A stretch of DNA of 64,000 nt from Thiomicrorhabdus xiamenensis (GCF_013282625.1 NZ_CP054020.1:1364001-1428000); one strand, 5' to 3'; counted from the first letter of the stretch, positions 26,517-36,247 are shown. Notes: generated from the sequence alone by a model not told the origin. Program-made: numbers and translations.

Positions 26517-27767
26517 CTATCCCGCATTGGCGTTATTGCGGTTAATCGGGATAACGTCACCACCGTTTTTGAGTGCATCTAAATGGTCTGCCCATGCCTG
26601 CATCATTTTGGTTCGGTCTTCTATCCATTCCGCATTATTGTAGGCGGCTCGAATCCGGTCTTTATCCATGTGGGCTAATTGCGCCTCGATAACGTCAGGC
26701 GAAAACTTTAATTCATTGAGTATGGTGCTAGCAGCGTGCCGCCAACCGTGCGGACTCATTAAGCCTTTGCCTACTGGCTCCCCTGTTTCTGGGTTCTTAG
26801 TTTTGTTAATGGCGCATGAAAGCGTACTAACGGCAAGCGGCTTATCCTTACCCGCTGTGGACGTGGTGAAAATGTAGGTCTTATCCCCGTTTAGCTCTCT
26901 CATGGCATTGAGGATATTAAGCGCCTGCTTTGATAACGGTACTTTATGGGGGCGGTCTGTTTTCATTTCCCCGTCTTGGTAGGTCATCATCTTGGTTTCA
27001 AAGTCGATGTTTTGCCATTTAAGTTCTCGTATGTTCTTTGGGCGCATAAAGACATAAGGCATAAACTGCAAAGCCATTTTTACCGGATAACTACCGTGAT
27101 ATTGTTCAAAGCCTTTTAGCAGTACCTTGAGTGTGGCCGGATCGGTTGTGGACGGCATACTTTTTCTAGGCATTGCCTTGGCATTGGTCGGGAATAGATC
27201 CGTTAGCCCTTGCGCGGGGTTGGTGCTGATAATCTGCAAAGCAATAAGCCGGTTAAACACTTCCTTAGTTGCACCTATGCACTTTCTAAGGGTTTCTCTC
27301 TTACCGATGTCATACAGGTTTTTGAAGTGGTTATATAAGTGAATGGTGGTAATGGTTTCAACCGGTACCCTGTCCAGTACAGGGAATAGGTGAATTTCCA
27401 TTAATTCGCGCTTCTTGCGCTTGGTTACTTCTCTATTGGGTGAATCTTTGAGTATATCCAGTGCATAGGCGCTGAATGGCTTAAAGCGTTCGCCTTTGAT
27501 GCGTTTAAACTCAACTCTAGGATCAAGCCCTTCTGCTACAAACGCCCTTGCCTGTTCGTGTAGGTCTCGGGCTTTCTTCAGTGGAATATCTGGGTATTGA
27601 CCAATTGTAAGCGTGTAGCGATGTCCGAACAGAGAGAAGTCATAACGCCATGTTTTGGTGTTGCTTGGCTTGATAAGCAGATACAGGCCGCCGCCGTCTG
27701 CTTCTTTATACTGTTTCTCTTTTGGCTTTAGTGCCTGTATTTTTCGGTCTGTAAGTTTCCGTTTCAT
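26517..27767 (-). CDS. int: P4-type tyrosine integrase
   Basis: This is a 416-residue protein. The N-terminal DUF4102-type domain is KLTDRKIQALKPKEKQYKEADGGGLYLLI ... TWRYDFSLFGHRYTLTIGQYP. The core-binding and catalytic domains carry Arg in MRPKNIRELKW, the HGWRH box (SPHGWRHAASTIL) and the catalytic Tyr in RAAYNNAEW. The frame is open upstream, but that extension encodes a repeat-derived RYHLRYRLRY stretch, so I chose the ATG at 27767. It should catalyse integration at the rpmJ terminator. Confidence 0.95.
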   Translation of the reverse strand: MKRKLTDRKIQALKPKEKQYKEADGGGLYLLIKPSNTKTWRYDFSLFGHRYTLTIGQYPDIPLKKARDLHEQARAFVAEGLDPRVEFKRIKGERFKPFSAYALDILKDSPNREVTKRKKRELMEIHLFPVLDRVPVETITTIHLYNHFKNLYDIGKRETLRKCIGATKEVFNRLIALQIISTNPAQGLTDLFPTNAKAMPRKSMPSTTDPATLKVLLKGFEQYHGSYPVKMALQFMPYVFMRPKNIRELKWQNIDFETKMMTYQDGEMKTDRPHKVPLSKQALNILNAMRELNGDKTYIFTTSTAGKDKPLAVSTLSCAINKTKNPETGEPVGKGLMSPHGWRHAASTILNELKFSPDVIEAQLAHMDKDRIRAAYNNAEWIEDRTKMMQAWADHLDALKNGGDVIPINRNNANAG

Positions 27768-27792
27768 GAAAAAAGCGCTCAAAATTGTTCCG

Positions 27793-27827
27793 TACCGTAA
27801 ACGATACCGTAAATGGTACCGTAAATG
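27793..27827 (+). repeat. right integrase arm-like sites
   Basis: Three TACCGTAAA(C/T)G units at 27793, 27805 and 27817 have an exact 12-bp period and lie 26 bp upstream of the integrase start. Two related units lie near the left end. Confidence 0.65.
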
Positions 27828-27843
27828 TAGTGCAATTGAGAAA

Positions 27844-27909
27844 AACACTATGCAACACTAAACCACAAAAAAGCCCCAATTAACGGGGCTTAGAGCAACA
27901 CTATGCAAC
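27844..27909. repeat. 13-bp direct repeats around a hairpin near attR
   Basis: AACACTATGCAAC occurs at 27844-27856 and 27897-27909, 53 bp apart, between the arm-like sites and the att core. They flank the GCCCC hairpin and are possible additional integrase or accessory-factor sites. Confidence 0.5.
27865..27890 (-). terminator. leftward terminator shielding the integrase
   Basis: The hairpin GCCCC-aattaac-GGGGC is followed on the minus strand by six T. It lies upstream of int and should stop host transcription arriving from the cheV side. Confidence 0.75.
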
Positions 27910-27933
27910 TTGTTAAAATTTGAAAAATACCCT

Positions 27934-27951
27934 CTGATCAGGCGCTTTTTT
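27934..27951 (+). repeat. attR core repeat (18 bp)
   Basis: CTGATCAGGCGCTTTTTT is identical to attL at 16617-16634. The upstream half of the terminator stem is not repeated here. Confidence 0.85.
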
Positions 27952-28040
27952 TGTATTCGGAGTTTAAAAATTCCCACAAAATATTTCAGGAAAAATCTTC
28001 TACTTACATCACCCTATTCAAATACGAGCAAACACAACAC

Positions 28041-29015
28041 TCAATTTGAATAGAAGTCATTTTGAACCTTCTTGATCGTGTCGACGATCATATCCGTATC
28101 AACCTTACCGATAAAGTAGTTAGCCCCCATACTCAAAACTTCCCGCGTATTGTTTTCACTGGTCATTGAGGTATGGACGACAATCGGGATATCATGGGTT
28201 TTACTATGCTCGCGCAATTCGCGAATTACGGTATGCCCTGAAGCGACCGGCATCTCCAAATCGGTAAACACCATTGATACCGAATCCATACTCTCCAGTC
28301 CGTCGATATAGTCCAATAGCAAACGTCCGTTTTCAAAGGCTATGAACTTTAAGCCGAGCTGGTCGAAAACCATTCCCATATATTTCTGAATCGCTTTGGA
28401 GTCTTCGGCAAAAAGAATGGTTTTCTGGTACAACTCCGGAGCAAACATATTCGCTTCGATGTCGATTTCTTTCGCCGACGAAAAGATTTTTTGGGCCATG
28501 CTAGGCATCGCCTCAATCAGTAGCTTTTCAATATCCAGAATAAAACACAATGTCTCACTGTTATCCAGATAGGTATGGTTGATAATCTGGTTGGTGTTTA
28601 CATTGATATTGTAATTACCGGCCGGGTGAATATCCGACCAGTTTTTCTCTTCAACGCCATGAATATGCGAAACACGCAAGCCGACAAAGTTGTGACTGAA
28701 ATCGGACACGATAATAATCGATTTTTCGCGCTCCTCTGAGCTCATTGGAAAGCCCATCCACTGCGGAAGATCGATAACCGGTAGATACTGCCCGCGCAAC
28801 TCGATCATGCCTTCAATCAGATCGTTGGTATCCGGCATCGGAGAAACCGGGTAACTACGCCCTTCCAGAACTTCTCTAACCTTAAAAACGTTCATTCCGT
28901 AGTAAGGGGGATGATAGTCGTCATTGCCAAACTGCACCTGAAAAATCATCAGACTCAACTGATTGTTTTTACTTAACTGAGCGGTTTTTTCGACTTGTTC
29001 CAGAGTGGTGGTCAT
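28041..29015 (-). CDS. cheV: chemotaxis coupling protein CheV (CheW-receiver)
   Basis: This 324-residue protein has an N-terminal CheW domain (MIFQVQFGND ... GMNVFKVREVLEG ... IELRGQYLPVIDLPQWMG) and a C-terminal receiver. The receiver has the acidic pocket FAEDSKA, phospho-acceptor Asp in VFTDLEMP, conserved Thr/Ser in VVHTSM and Lys in IGKVD. CheV couples chemoreceptors to CheA and may act as a phosphate sink. It stands alone, separated from rnhB, and is the first host gene right of the island. Confidence 0.95.
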   Translation of the reverse strand: MTTTLEQVEKTAQLSKNNQLSLMIFQVQFGNDDYHPPYYGMNVFKVREVLEGRSYPVSPMPDTNDLIEGMIELRGQYLPVIDLPQWMGFPMSSEEREKSIIIVSDFSHNFVGLRVSHIHGVEEKNWSDIHPAGNYNINVNTNQIINHTYLDNSETLCFILDIEKLLIEAMPSMAQKIFSSAKEIDIEANMFAPELYQKTILFAEDSKAIQKYMGMVFDQLGLKFIAFENGRLLLDYIDGLESMDSVSMVFTDLEMPVASGHTVIRELREHSKTHDIPIVVHTSMTSENNTREVLSMGANYFIGKVDTDMIVDTIKKVQNDFYSN

Positions 29016-29152
29016 ATGTAAGCCTGTATAAGAAGTTAATATTCGGATGGAAGTTATTCAGATTCTAACGGAAAGCGGTGGATTTTCCCAAGTATAAACA
29101 GGGTTTTATCAAAACAATTGATATTGGCCAATTTAACAACCGTATTGAACGA

Positions 29153-29776
29153 CTAGCTCTGCTCCAAAAGCAGACGTACCGGTTTGAAAGAACGGCGATA
29201 TTGCTCAAGCACAGGCAAGTTTTGCAACCTGCTCATGTGCTCTGCTGTCGGGTATCCCTTATGTTTGGCAAACCCATACTCAGGATAGCGTTGGTCAAGC
29301 TCAATCATCTGCCGGTCACGATAAACCTTAGCCAGAATTGATGCCGCGGAAATCGCTTTAATCTTGGCGTCGCCTTTGATAACCGACTGACATGGATACT
29401 TAATGTCCGGGCAACGATTCCCGTCCACCATCACCAAATCAAAGCGGGATTGCGATGCTACCGATTCGATGGCCCGCGTCATGGCCAGCATGGTCGCCTG
29501 TAGGATATTCAATTCGTCAATCTCTTCTGGAGAGGCAACTTGAATGCTGTAGGCAACCGCCTGTTCGCAAATTTGATCGAACAGCAGTTCACGTTTCTTT
29601 TCAGACAGTTTTTTGGAGTCGGCAAGAGGCAAACTGCAATCATCGGGCAGAATCACTGCTGCCGCCACCACATCGCCAATCAGAGGGCCACGTCCGACTT
29701 CATCGACACCGATGATAACCTGTGAATCTTCCGGCGAGTCGTTTGCAAAAAGATCGATCTGTTGTGTGTTTTTCAT
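29153..29776 (-). CDS. rnhB: ribonuclease HII
   Basis: This 207-residue enzyme removes RNA from RNA-DNA hybrids and misincorporated ribonucleotides. The conserved [21 protein letters not shown] (active-site Asp-Glu), [19 protein letters not shown] and [21 protein letters not shown] blocks are present. It overlaps the lpxB stop (TAATG), the usual lpxB-rnhB coupling, and closes the large envelope array. Confidence 0.97.
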   Translation of the reverse strand: MKNTQQIDLFANDSPEDSQVIIGVDEVGRGPLIGDVVAAAVILPDDCSLPLADSKKLSEKKRELLFDQICEQAVAYSIQVASPEEIDELNILQATMLAMTRAIESVASQSRFDLVMVDGNRCPDIKYPCQSVIKGDAKIKAISAASILAKVYRDRQMIELDQRYPEYGFAKHKGYPTAEHMSRLQNLPVLEQYRRSFKPVRLLLEQS

Positions 29777-30948
29777 TATTGTGGTTCGTTGCCTATTCCC
29801 GTCCAGCGCTCGATTGCCGCTACGGCAATCTGTGCGGAAGGCTGTTTAAGTTGCTGATACTGCTGCTCGAAGCATCTCAGCTGCTGTTCACGGATCACTT
29901 CGGATTCAATCAGGCTTGCCAACTCTGTTGAGATTTTTTCCGCTGTCGCCTGATCCTGAATCAACTCCGGAACAATATCCTGCTGCGCGAGAATATTGGG
30001 TAATCCAATCCATTTGGTCGTTGCCAGACGCGACATAATCCAATAGGAAAGCGGGTGCACTTTGATCGCCAGAACCAACGGACGACGCATTAATGCGCAC
30101 TCCAGCGTTGCCGTTCCGGAAGTAACCAGAGCCTGGTCACACGCCTCCAAAGCCAACTGAGCCTGCCCTTGCAACAACAGTACCTGTTCATCCAATTGCC
30201 ATTTTTTAAGTGCCTCTTCGATTCTCCGACGGGCTCGGTCATGAATCACCGGAATAACGAAACGCATTGTTGGATAGGCTTTAAGTAGCTGATCGGCCGC
30301 CTGTAAATAAGGATCAATCATCTGGTTGATTTCACTCATCCGCGACCCAGGCAGTATCGCCGTCACTTGAGAATCCTCGGCAAGACCGAGTCGGCTACGC
30401 GCGCTGATTTTATCCGGCACTTCCGGCACTTGTTGCGCCAGAGGATGCCCGACACATTCGACCGGGATCTGGTAGCGGTGGTAATATTGGGGTTCAAACG
30501 GGAATAAAACCAGAACACCGTCAACGGCGCGCTTGATTTTCTGCAGACGTTTTTCCCGCCAGGCCCAAACAGAAGGCCCGACATAATGAACGGTTTTAAT
30601 CCCCTGCTGTTTCAGATGTTTTTCAACTGTGAAATTGAAATCCGGTGCATCGATCCCGATAAAAACATCAGGCTTCAACTCGATAAGACGCTGTATAAGC
30701 TGCTTACGCAGTTTGAGAAGTTGCGGCAGGCGCTTTAAGACCTCAAAAAAACCCATAACCGACAAGGTTTCCATCGGATACCAGGAATCCATACCTAAAG
30801 CGATCATTTTTGGGCCGCCGATACCGACAAAACGAGCGTTGGGATAGCGTGATTTAAGTTCGGAAAGGAGGTCAGCCCCGAGCGTGTCGCCGGAAGCTTC
30901 TCCGGCAACCAGGGCAATGGTAATCGATTGATTGCTGTTGTGAGACAT
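29776..30948 (-). CDS. lpxB: lipid-A-disaccharide synthase
   Basis: This 390-residue membrane-associated glycosyltransferase condenses UDP-diacylglucosamine and lipid X. Visible are [53 protein letters not shown] and [10 protein letters not shown]. The frame is open upstream; I chose the ATG at 30948 (MSHNSNQS) because family homology starts soon after it. It overlaps rnhB and lies 50 bp after lpxA. Confidence 0.97.
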   Translation of the reverse strand: MSHNSNQSITIALVAGEASGDTLGADLLSELKSRYPNARFVGIGGPKMIALGMDSWYPMETLSVMGFFEVLKRLPQLLKLRKQLIQRLIELKPDVFIGIDAPDFNFTVEKHLKQQGIKTVHYVGPSVWAWREKRLQKIKRAVDGVLVLFPFEPQYYHRYQIPVECVGHPLAQQVPEVPDKISARSRLGLAEDSQVTAILPGSRMSEINQMIDPYLQAADQLLKAYPTMRFVIPVIHDRARRRIEEALKKWQLDEQVLLLQGQAQLALEACDQALVTSGTATLECALMRRPLVLAIKVHPLSYWIMSRLATTKWIGLPNILAQQDIVPELIQDQATAEKISTELASLIESEVIREQQLRCFEQQYQQLKQPSAQIAVAAIERWTGIGNEPQ

Positions 30949-30998
30949 CAGTATAGTATTCCGATCATCATTCGACCCGAAGAAATTTCGGGACAAAC

Positions 30999-31769
30999 TT
31001 AGCGTGTAATGCCCCGTTCGGAGTTCTGAAGAAATTCAATAAGATGTTGCAAGGTATTTTTCGAATCTTCGATTTTCTGCAATTCTTTAACCGCGTCTTT
31101 GACCGACAGACCGCGACGGTAGATGACCTTATAGGCTTTTTTGACCAGCGCTCTCTGTTCGGCATCGTAATCCCGGCGCTTCAAACCTTCCAGATTGACT
31201 GAACGGGCTTCGGCGATATTGCCGGAAACGACGATAAAATCCGGGACATCTTGATTGATGACACTGCCCATACCGCAGAACGAATGACGACCGATCCGGC
31301 AAAACTGATGCACCAGTGAATAACCGCCGAGAATAGCCCAGTCTTGCACTTCGACATGACCGGCAAGCGCGACATTATTGGCCATAATGGTGTGATCGCC
31401 GATAATACAGTCATGTGCAATATGAACCCCAGCCATCACCCAGTTATCGTTACCGATAATGGTTTTTCCAAGATCTTGGATTGTGCCGCGATTCAAGGTC
31501 ACGTTCTCACGGAAAGTATTATTGTTGCCGATAATCAATTCGGTCTTTTCCCCGGCATATTTCTTATCCTGAGGCGCGGCACCGATTGAACCGAACGGAT
31601 AAAAATGATTATTTTCACCTATCCGTGTCGGGCCTGAAATGACAACATGGGATTCTAATTTACAGCCGGCACCAATTTCGACATCGCCTTCAACGACACA
31701 GAAAGGTCCAATTTCAACGTCATCGGCGATTTTCGCGTCCGGGTCTATGATTGCTGACGGATGGATCAA
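30999..31769 (-). CDS. lpxA: UDP-N-acetylglucosamine acyltransferase
   Basis: This 256-residue left-handed beta-helix enzyme adds the first 3-hydroxyacyl chain of lipid A. Hexapeptide repeats begin IHPSAIIDPDAKIADDVEIGPF, and the catalytic His is in GVHIAHDCIIGDH. The start is TTG at 31769, three bases after the fabZ stop, with GAAAGG at ribosome-site distance, so coupling is likely. Confidence 0.97.
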   Translation of the reverse strand: MIHPSAIIDPDAKIADDVEIGPFCVVEGDVEIGAGCKLESHVVISGPTRIGENNHFYPFGSIGAAPQDKKYAGEKTELIIGNNNTFRENVTLNRGTIQDLGKTIIGNDNWVMAGVHIAHDCIIGDHTIMANNVALAGHVEVQDWAILGGYSLVHQFCRIGRHSFCGMGSVINQDVPDFIVVSGNIAEARSVNLEGLKRRDYDAEQRALVKKAYKVIYRRGLSVKDAVKELQKIEDSKNTLQHLIEFLQNSERGITR

Positions 31770-31772
31770 AAC

Positions 31773-32210
31773 TTATACCTTTCTCTCTGCACACATCAGA
31801 TCGGCTGAAGCGATAACTTTACCGTCAACCTTGGTTGTGCATTCAAATTTCCAGATACCGCGCTTATTGCCTAACGCCTTAACCTCGAAATCCAGACGAT
31901 CTCCCGGAACGGCAGGCTGGCGGAAACGCGCATTATCGACAGCAGCCAAATAGTACATTGAGGTTCCGTCAGGTTTAACGCCTTGACTGCGGAATGCCAG
32001 AATGCCCGTACATTGCGCCATAGCTTCGATAATCATGACACCCGGCATAATCGGGTTATTCGGAAAATGGCCGGTGAACTGCGGCTCATTGAAAGTGATA
32101 TTTTTATAACCTTTTAGACTCTCATTTGGAGTAAATTCGGTTACTCGGTCAACCAGCAAAAACGGGTAGCGATGCGGCAAATAATCAAAAATGTCTTTTA
32201 CTTCCATCAT
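31773..32210 (-). CDS. fabZ: 3-hydroxyacyl-ACP dehydratase FabZ
   Basis: This 145-residue hot-dog fold protein carries [11 protein letters not shown] and the active-site pair in [20 protein letters not shown] (His and Glu). It dehydrates beta-hydroxyacyl-ACP and draws on the same hydroxyacyl pool as LpxA and LpxD, between which it lies. Confidence 0.97.
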   Translation of the reverse strand: MMEVKDIFDYLPHRYPFLLVDRVTEFTPNESLKGYKNITFNEPQFTGHFPNNPIMPGVMIIEAMAQCTGILAFRSQGVKPDGTSMYYLAAVDNARFRQPAVPGDRLDFEVKALGNKRGIWKFECTTKVDGKVIASADLMCAERKV

Positions 32211-32227
32211 AAGAGTATCCAGTTTTA

Positions 32228-33265
32228 TTAATTATTATTTTGTAGTTCTTTAAGTTGTTTTTGTAATTCTTTTATCTGCATTGCCATCTTATCCAGATTT
32301 CTCTGGCGTACGATCTGCTTTTGCCACTTTGCCGTTTCCTGCACCGGAAATCCTGAATAAGCACCGGAATTTTTGACTGTCTGGGTGACCCCCGACTTGG
32401 CGGCAAAATGACAATTGTCAGCCGTGCTCAGATGTCCGGCGAATCCGGCCTGACCGGCAACAATATTGTGCTTACCGATTTTGGTTGTCCCGGCGAATCC
32501 AGCCTGACCGGCTATAGCGGAGCCTTCTCCAATAACGACATTATGTGCAATATGCACCAGATTATCGATTATACAGTGATCTTCGATTACCGTATCTTCG
32601 ATTGCTCCGCGATCGACACAGCTGTTGTTACCGATCGAAACATGATTACCGATTACAACGCGCCCGACCTGCGGGATTTTAGACCATTGGCCGCGATTAG
32701 GTGCCCAGCCGAAACCGTCACCACCGATGATCGCCCCGGATTCTATGCGGGTATGATCGCCGATAATGCAATTCTCATGAATGACGACATTGGAGCCGAT
32801 CTTGCAATGCGCACCGATTTTAACATTGCGATGAATTACCGCTCCTGACTGAACCCAGGTTTGACACCCGATCGAAACATTTTCTTTAACGACAACCTGA
32901 TCCTCGATGCAGACTTGCTCTTCGAGATCCGCCGTCAGAGCGACCGAAGCACTTTCAGCTACACCGGAAAAAGGCGCCGCATCCGGATAAACAACCTGTG
33001 CGAGTAAAGAGTAGACAAAATAAGGGTCATGTACGGAAATTGAATTGGTCGGGCATTGCGCCTGAAATTCGCTACGAAGAACCACGACCCCGGCAAGGGT
33101 CTGGTTTAATGAGTCGATAAACTTGTTTGAATTAAGAAAACTCAGGCTGTCTTGGCTTGCATTATCCAGACCGGCAACTCTATTTATCTCTACCGATTTA
33201 TCGCCAGAAAACTGATAATCGATTTGGTTACGGTCCAGTACCGAAAGTAAAGAGTCTATGCGCAC
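32228..33265 (-). CDS. lpxD: UDP-3-O-(3-hydroxyacyl)glucosamine N-acyltransferase
   Basis: This is a 345-residue protein. The N-terminal uridine-binding domain has [18 protein letters not shown]. The hexapeptide beta-helix includes the catalytic His in [12 protein letters not shown] and [14 protein letters not shown]-terminal helical tail ([22 protein letters not shown]) is predicted to be a coiled coil, as in other LpxD trimers. The start is GTG at 33265, 15 bp after the ompH stop. Confidence 0.97.
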   Translation of the reverse strand: MRIDSLLSVLDRNQIDYQFSGDKSVEINRVAGLDNASQDSLSFLNSNKFIDSLNQTLAGVVVLRSEFQAQCPTNSISVHDPYFVYSLLAQVVYPDAAPFSGVAESASVALTADLEEQVCIEDQVVVKENVSIGCQTWVQSGAVIHRNVKIGAHCKIGSNVVIHENCIIGDHTRIESGAIIGGDGFGWAPNRGQWSKIPQVGRVVIGNHVSIGNNSCVDRGAIEDTVIEDHCIIDNLVHIAHNVVIGEGSAIAGQAGFAGTTKIGKHNIVAGQAGFAGHLSTADNCHFAAKSGVTQTVKNSGAYSGFPVQETAKWQKQIVRQRNLDKMAMQIKELQKQLKELQNNN

Positions 33266-33280
33266 AAAACAGCCTTGTTG

Positions 33281-33823
33281 TTATTTATTGAAATCAGAAC
33301 GTTTTTTTTGAGATTCCGTTCTCAAATACTGTAAAACGTCCTTAGTGACATCGATGCGACTATTGGTATAGGCAATTCCTTCATAGAGAATCAGGTCAAA
33401 GCCCTGTTTTTCTCCGATGGTCTTGATGGCTTCATTCACCAGATTCTGGATTTTTGCCAATTCTTCGTTACGACGCAGATTGATGAGTTCCTGAACATCG
33501 TTACGACGGCGCTGAATTTCACGCGTCATCATGGTCAATTCACGCTCTTTAGTTGCGCGTTGCGCATTGCTCATGACGGTTTTATTTTTTTCGTACTCTG
33601 CCTGTTCGCTTTCAAGCTTTTTCGCCAGGTTTTTTAGTTCCTGCTGCTCTTTGGAAAACTCTTTCTTTAACTTTTCCGTGGCCAATTCTGCTTGAGGCGC
33701 CTGCTCAAGTAACAGGGCGACATTAACAACCCCCAATTTCACCGGCTTATCTTCAGCGGCATTTGCTTGAGAAATCATTGCCAAAAAAGAGAAAGCGACA
33801 ATCAGGAAATAAGGTTTAAACAT
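33281..33823 (-). CDS. skp: periplasmic chaperone Skp (OmpH)
   Basis: This is a 180-residue protein. A signal peptide (LIVAFSFLAMISQANA) leads to a mature start KLGVVNVALLLEQAPQAELA, then long charged alpha-helical tentacle arms (about 55-120) and FDLILYEGIAYTNSRIDVTKDVL. This fits trimeric Skp, which holds unfolded outer-membrane proteins for BamA, its upstream neighbour. Confidence 0.95.
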   Translation of the reverse strand: MFKPYFLIVAFSFLAMISQANAAEDKPVKLGVVNVALLLEQAPQAELATEKLKKEFSKEQQELKNLAKKLESEQAEYEKNKTVMSNAQRATKERELTMMTREIQRRRNDVQELINLRRNEELAKIQNLVNEAIKTIGEKQGFDLILYEGIAYTNSRIDVTKDVLQYLRTESQKKRSDFNK

Positions 33824-33861
33824 CGATCCATCCTATTATCTATAGTTTTGGAGATTTTACC

Positions 33862-33893
33862 CTAAATTATCATCAGTCTTACTGATAATTTAG
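33862..33893. promoter_or_regulatory. A/T-rich hairpin between bamA and skp
   Basis: The perfect 11-bp inverted repeat CTAAATTATCA / TGATAATTTAG with a 10-nt loop lies in the 128-bp bamA-skp gap. It has no U-run and may be a stability element or operator rather than a terminator. Confidence 0.35.
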
Positions 33894-33951
33894 AAGTAAA
33901 ACTCCGCTAATACGCATTGTTTGGAGCCGGACGCCCTAAGCTTGCCCGTTT

Positions 33952-36246
33952 TTAGAAGGCGGTCCCGAGTGTAAACTGGAATGCCTGGGTTTTATCATCA
34001 GACTTGGAGTTGACCGGTTGTGCGATACTGAAGGTCAACGGCCCTACTGGCGTAATCCAGGAATAACCGATACCGACTGATGAGCGTAGTTCGGTGGTCT
34101 CCACTTCCTTAATATCTTCAAAGACGTAACCGGCGTCGAAGAACCAAGAAATACGCTGGTTACTGGAGTCCTCGATAAACGGCGTAGGCGAAATAATCTC
34201 GATCGTACCCAGGACACGCGTATTACCGCCTCGCGGACGGTCACTACCGTCCTGAGTCAGATCGAAACGATTTCCAAGCGAGTTCGGTTCAAAACCACGC
34301 ACAGTTCCGATCCCACCGGCATAGAAGTTTTCATAGAAAGGTAGCGTGTCGATATCGCCGTAACCATCACCGAAGGCAAAGCCACCTTTAAAGTGCAATG
34401 ACAGATTTTCCGTCATAGGCAGATAAAGGTTCTCTTCAGCAAACACTTTATAGAATGGCGCATCGGAAGTTCCCGGTACGACCGCTTCCAGAGAAACCGA
34501 AGCTTTACGCCCTTTACTCGGGAAATAGAAACTATTGGTGGTATTGCGTACCCAACTCAAGCTTGCCTGAACGGAATTGGTATCCGAACCGTATTGATCA
34601 ATGTAATCATGACAATAGGTAAAATCGGAGTTACAGACCAGTTCCTGAGAATCCAACTTCAACCCGAAACGAATCGAATCATCTTCGTTCAACGGATAGC
34701 CGATACTGGCTTTCACACCGTAGTTGTTGGTCGTGTAGTCGGCTACATCCAACTCTTCGGCATCGATTTCACGATAATAGATCCCCATCCCGAGACTGAC
34801 ACCGTCTTCGGTAAAGTATGGATCGGTCACCCCAATATCGGCCGTTTTTCTGGCCGCACTGGTTGCCACCTGAAGGTCCAATTTATTACCACTACCGATA
34901 AAGTTACGCTCGGAAAGTCCGATATTGAAACTGGCTCCGTCAAGCTGAGAGTACCCGATACCGGCGGTGAAAGAACCGGTTGGCTGCTCTTCGATTTTGA
35001 CAATCAGATCAACCTGATCGTCAGAAACGCGTTTGGTTTCGATTTTACTGCTTTTAAAAAAGCCTAGACGATCCAGTCGGGATTGTGACTGGCGTACTGC
35101 TTTCAGTGAGTAAGGCGCGCTCTCCAGCTGTCGAAGTTCACGACGAATAACATGATCGCGTGTACGTGTGTTGCCTTCAAAGTCGATATAACGGATATAA
35201 ACACGATTTTTCGGTTCGACTTTAAAGGTGACCGACATGGTTTTATCTTGCGGATTGATGACCGTATCCGGCGTCACTTCGGCAAAAGCATAGCCTTCTT
35301 CACTGAGACGTTCGCGGATGGTATTGACGGCATTGATAATCTTACTGCGCGAGAATGTATCTCCCGCACGCACATCAACCAGTTGATCAATCTCATCAAG
35401 AGTCAGAATGGTTTCACCGGTAAACTTCACTTCACTCAAAGTAAAGCGATCGCCTTCCTGCATATTGATGGTCGTGAAAACACGGGTTTTATCGACCGAC
35501 AACGAGACCTGCGATGAAACAATATTAAACTGCGCGTAGCCGCGATCCAGATAGAAAGAGCGGATTTTCTCAAGATCGGCTTCAAGCTTCGGCTTGGAAT
35601 AAGAATCGCCGGTTCCCAAGATCCCGCCTTCACCTAAGGACATCTGACCTTTAAGACGGCGATCCGAATAGACTTCATTACCGACCAGCGTAATGCGCCC
35701 CATACTTGCCGGCTCGCCTTCGATAATTTTGATCTTCAGGTCAACACGGTTACGCGGTAATTCTTTGCTTTCGATTTCAACCGAAGCAGCGTAATACCCC
35801 TGGTTCTGATAGCGGCGTTTCAGATCGATGATAATACGATCAAGATCCAGCTGGTTATAGATTCGTCCCTGTTTGACACCAAGACTCTGCAAGGCATCTT
35901 GAAGAATATCGGTTTCGATCAGCTTATTCCCTTCGATTTTGACTTCGGCAATCGACGGACGCTCTTCAACCTTGATCACCATCTCGCCCTGTCCGCGCTG
36001 GTAGATGGATACATTATCGAAAAAGCCGGTTTTGTACAGACGCTCAATGGTCTGTTGGGTCAAGGCAGAATCAAGAAACTGTCCCTTGCTGATCGGTAGA
36101 TAACTGTTGATGGTTTCGTAACCGATACGGTTCGCCCCTTCAACGACAATTTTCTCAACCACAAAGGCGTTGGCAATTGCAGGTGCTAGCAAACTCGCCG
36201 AAAGAGCGGCAACAAGGGTGGTTTTTCTAAAGTTTACAGGATTCAT
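33952..36246 (-). CDS. bamA: outer-membrane assembly factor BamA
   Basis: From the chosen start the protein has 764 residues. A signal peptide (VAALSASLLAPAIANA) precedes five POTRA repeats (for example FVVEKIVVEGANRIGYETINSYLP, RIYNQLDLDRIIIDLKRRYQNQGYYAA). The C-terminal 16-strand barrel ends SIAQPVNSKSDDKTQAFQFTLGTAF with a terminal Phe. VRGFEPNSLG matches the conserved barrel-lock VRGF motif. A start three codons earlier (36255) overlaps the rseP stop and is also possible. Confidence 0.97.
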   Translation of the reverse strand: MNPVNFRKTTLVAALSASLLAPAIANAFVVEKIVVEGANRIGYETINSYLPISKGQFLDSALTQQTIERLYKTGFFDNVSIYQRGQGEMVIKVEERPSIAEVKIEGNKLIETDILQDALQSLGVKQGRIYNQLDLDRIIIDLKRRYQNQGYYAASVEIESKELPRNRVDLKIKIIEGEPASMGRITLVGNEVYSDRRLKGQMSLGEGGILGTGDSYSKPKLEADLEKIRSFYLDRGYAQFNIVSSQVSLSVDKTRVFTTINMQEGDRFTLSEVKFTGETILTLDEIDQLVDVRAGDTFSRSKIINAVNTIRERLSEEGYAFAEVTPDTVINPQDKTMSVTFKVEPKNRVYIRYIDFEGNTRTRDHVIRRELRQLESAPYSLKAVRQSQSRLDRLGFFKSSKIETKRVSDDQVDLIVKIEEQPTGSFTAGIGYSQLDGASFNIGLSERNFIGSGNKLDLQVATSAARKTADIGVTDPYFTEDGVSLGMGIYYREIDAEELDVADYTTNNYGVKASIGYPLNEDDSIRFGLKLDSQELVCNSDFTYCHDYIDQYGSDTNSVQASLSWVRNTTNSFYFPSKGRKASVSLEAVVPGTSDAPFYKVFAEENLYLPMTENLSLHFKGGFAFGDGYGDIDTLPFYENFYAGGIGTVRGFEPNSLGNRFDLTQDGSDRPRGGNTRVLGTIEIISPTPFIEDSSNQRISWFFDAGYVFEDIKEVETTELRSSVGIGYSWITPVGPLTFSIAQPVNSKSDDKTQAFQFTLGTAF

Positions 36247-36247
36247 C

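Larger units (their letters stand above)
16617..27951. mobile_element. P4-like integrative satellite/genomic island (11.3 kb)
   Basis: The element is bounded by the exact 18-bp repeat CTGATCAGGCGCTTTTTT and carries a P4-family tyrosine integrase next to the right end. Inside are an AlpA regulator, a winged-helix protein, a Toprim/PriCT_2 primase, a DUF927 ATPase, a toxin-antitoxin pair and several unknown genes, nearly all leftward. No capsid, tail or terminase gene is seen. By analogy with P4-type satellites it probably integrates, excises and replicates from iteron-type origins, perhaps depending on a helper for transfer. Genes on both sides are ordinary chromosomal genes (rpmJ, cheV). Confidence 0.88.

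Noticed and set aside
18360-27767. ACCGG-rich composition as an island-specific uptake signal
   Set aside because: ACCGG also appears often in the flanking host genes, so it is not specific to the island.
27768-27848. N-terminal extension of the integrase
   Set aside because: It translates the 12-bp arm-like repeats; the integrase family starts at MKRKLTDRKIQ.
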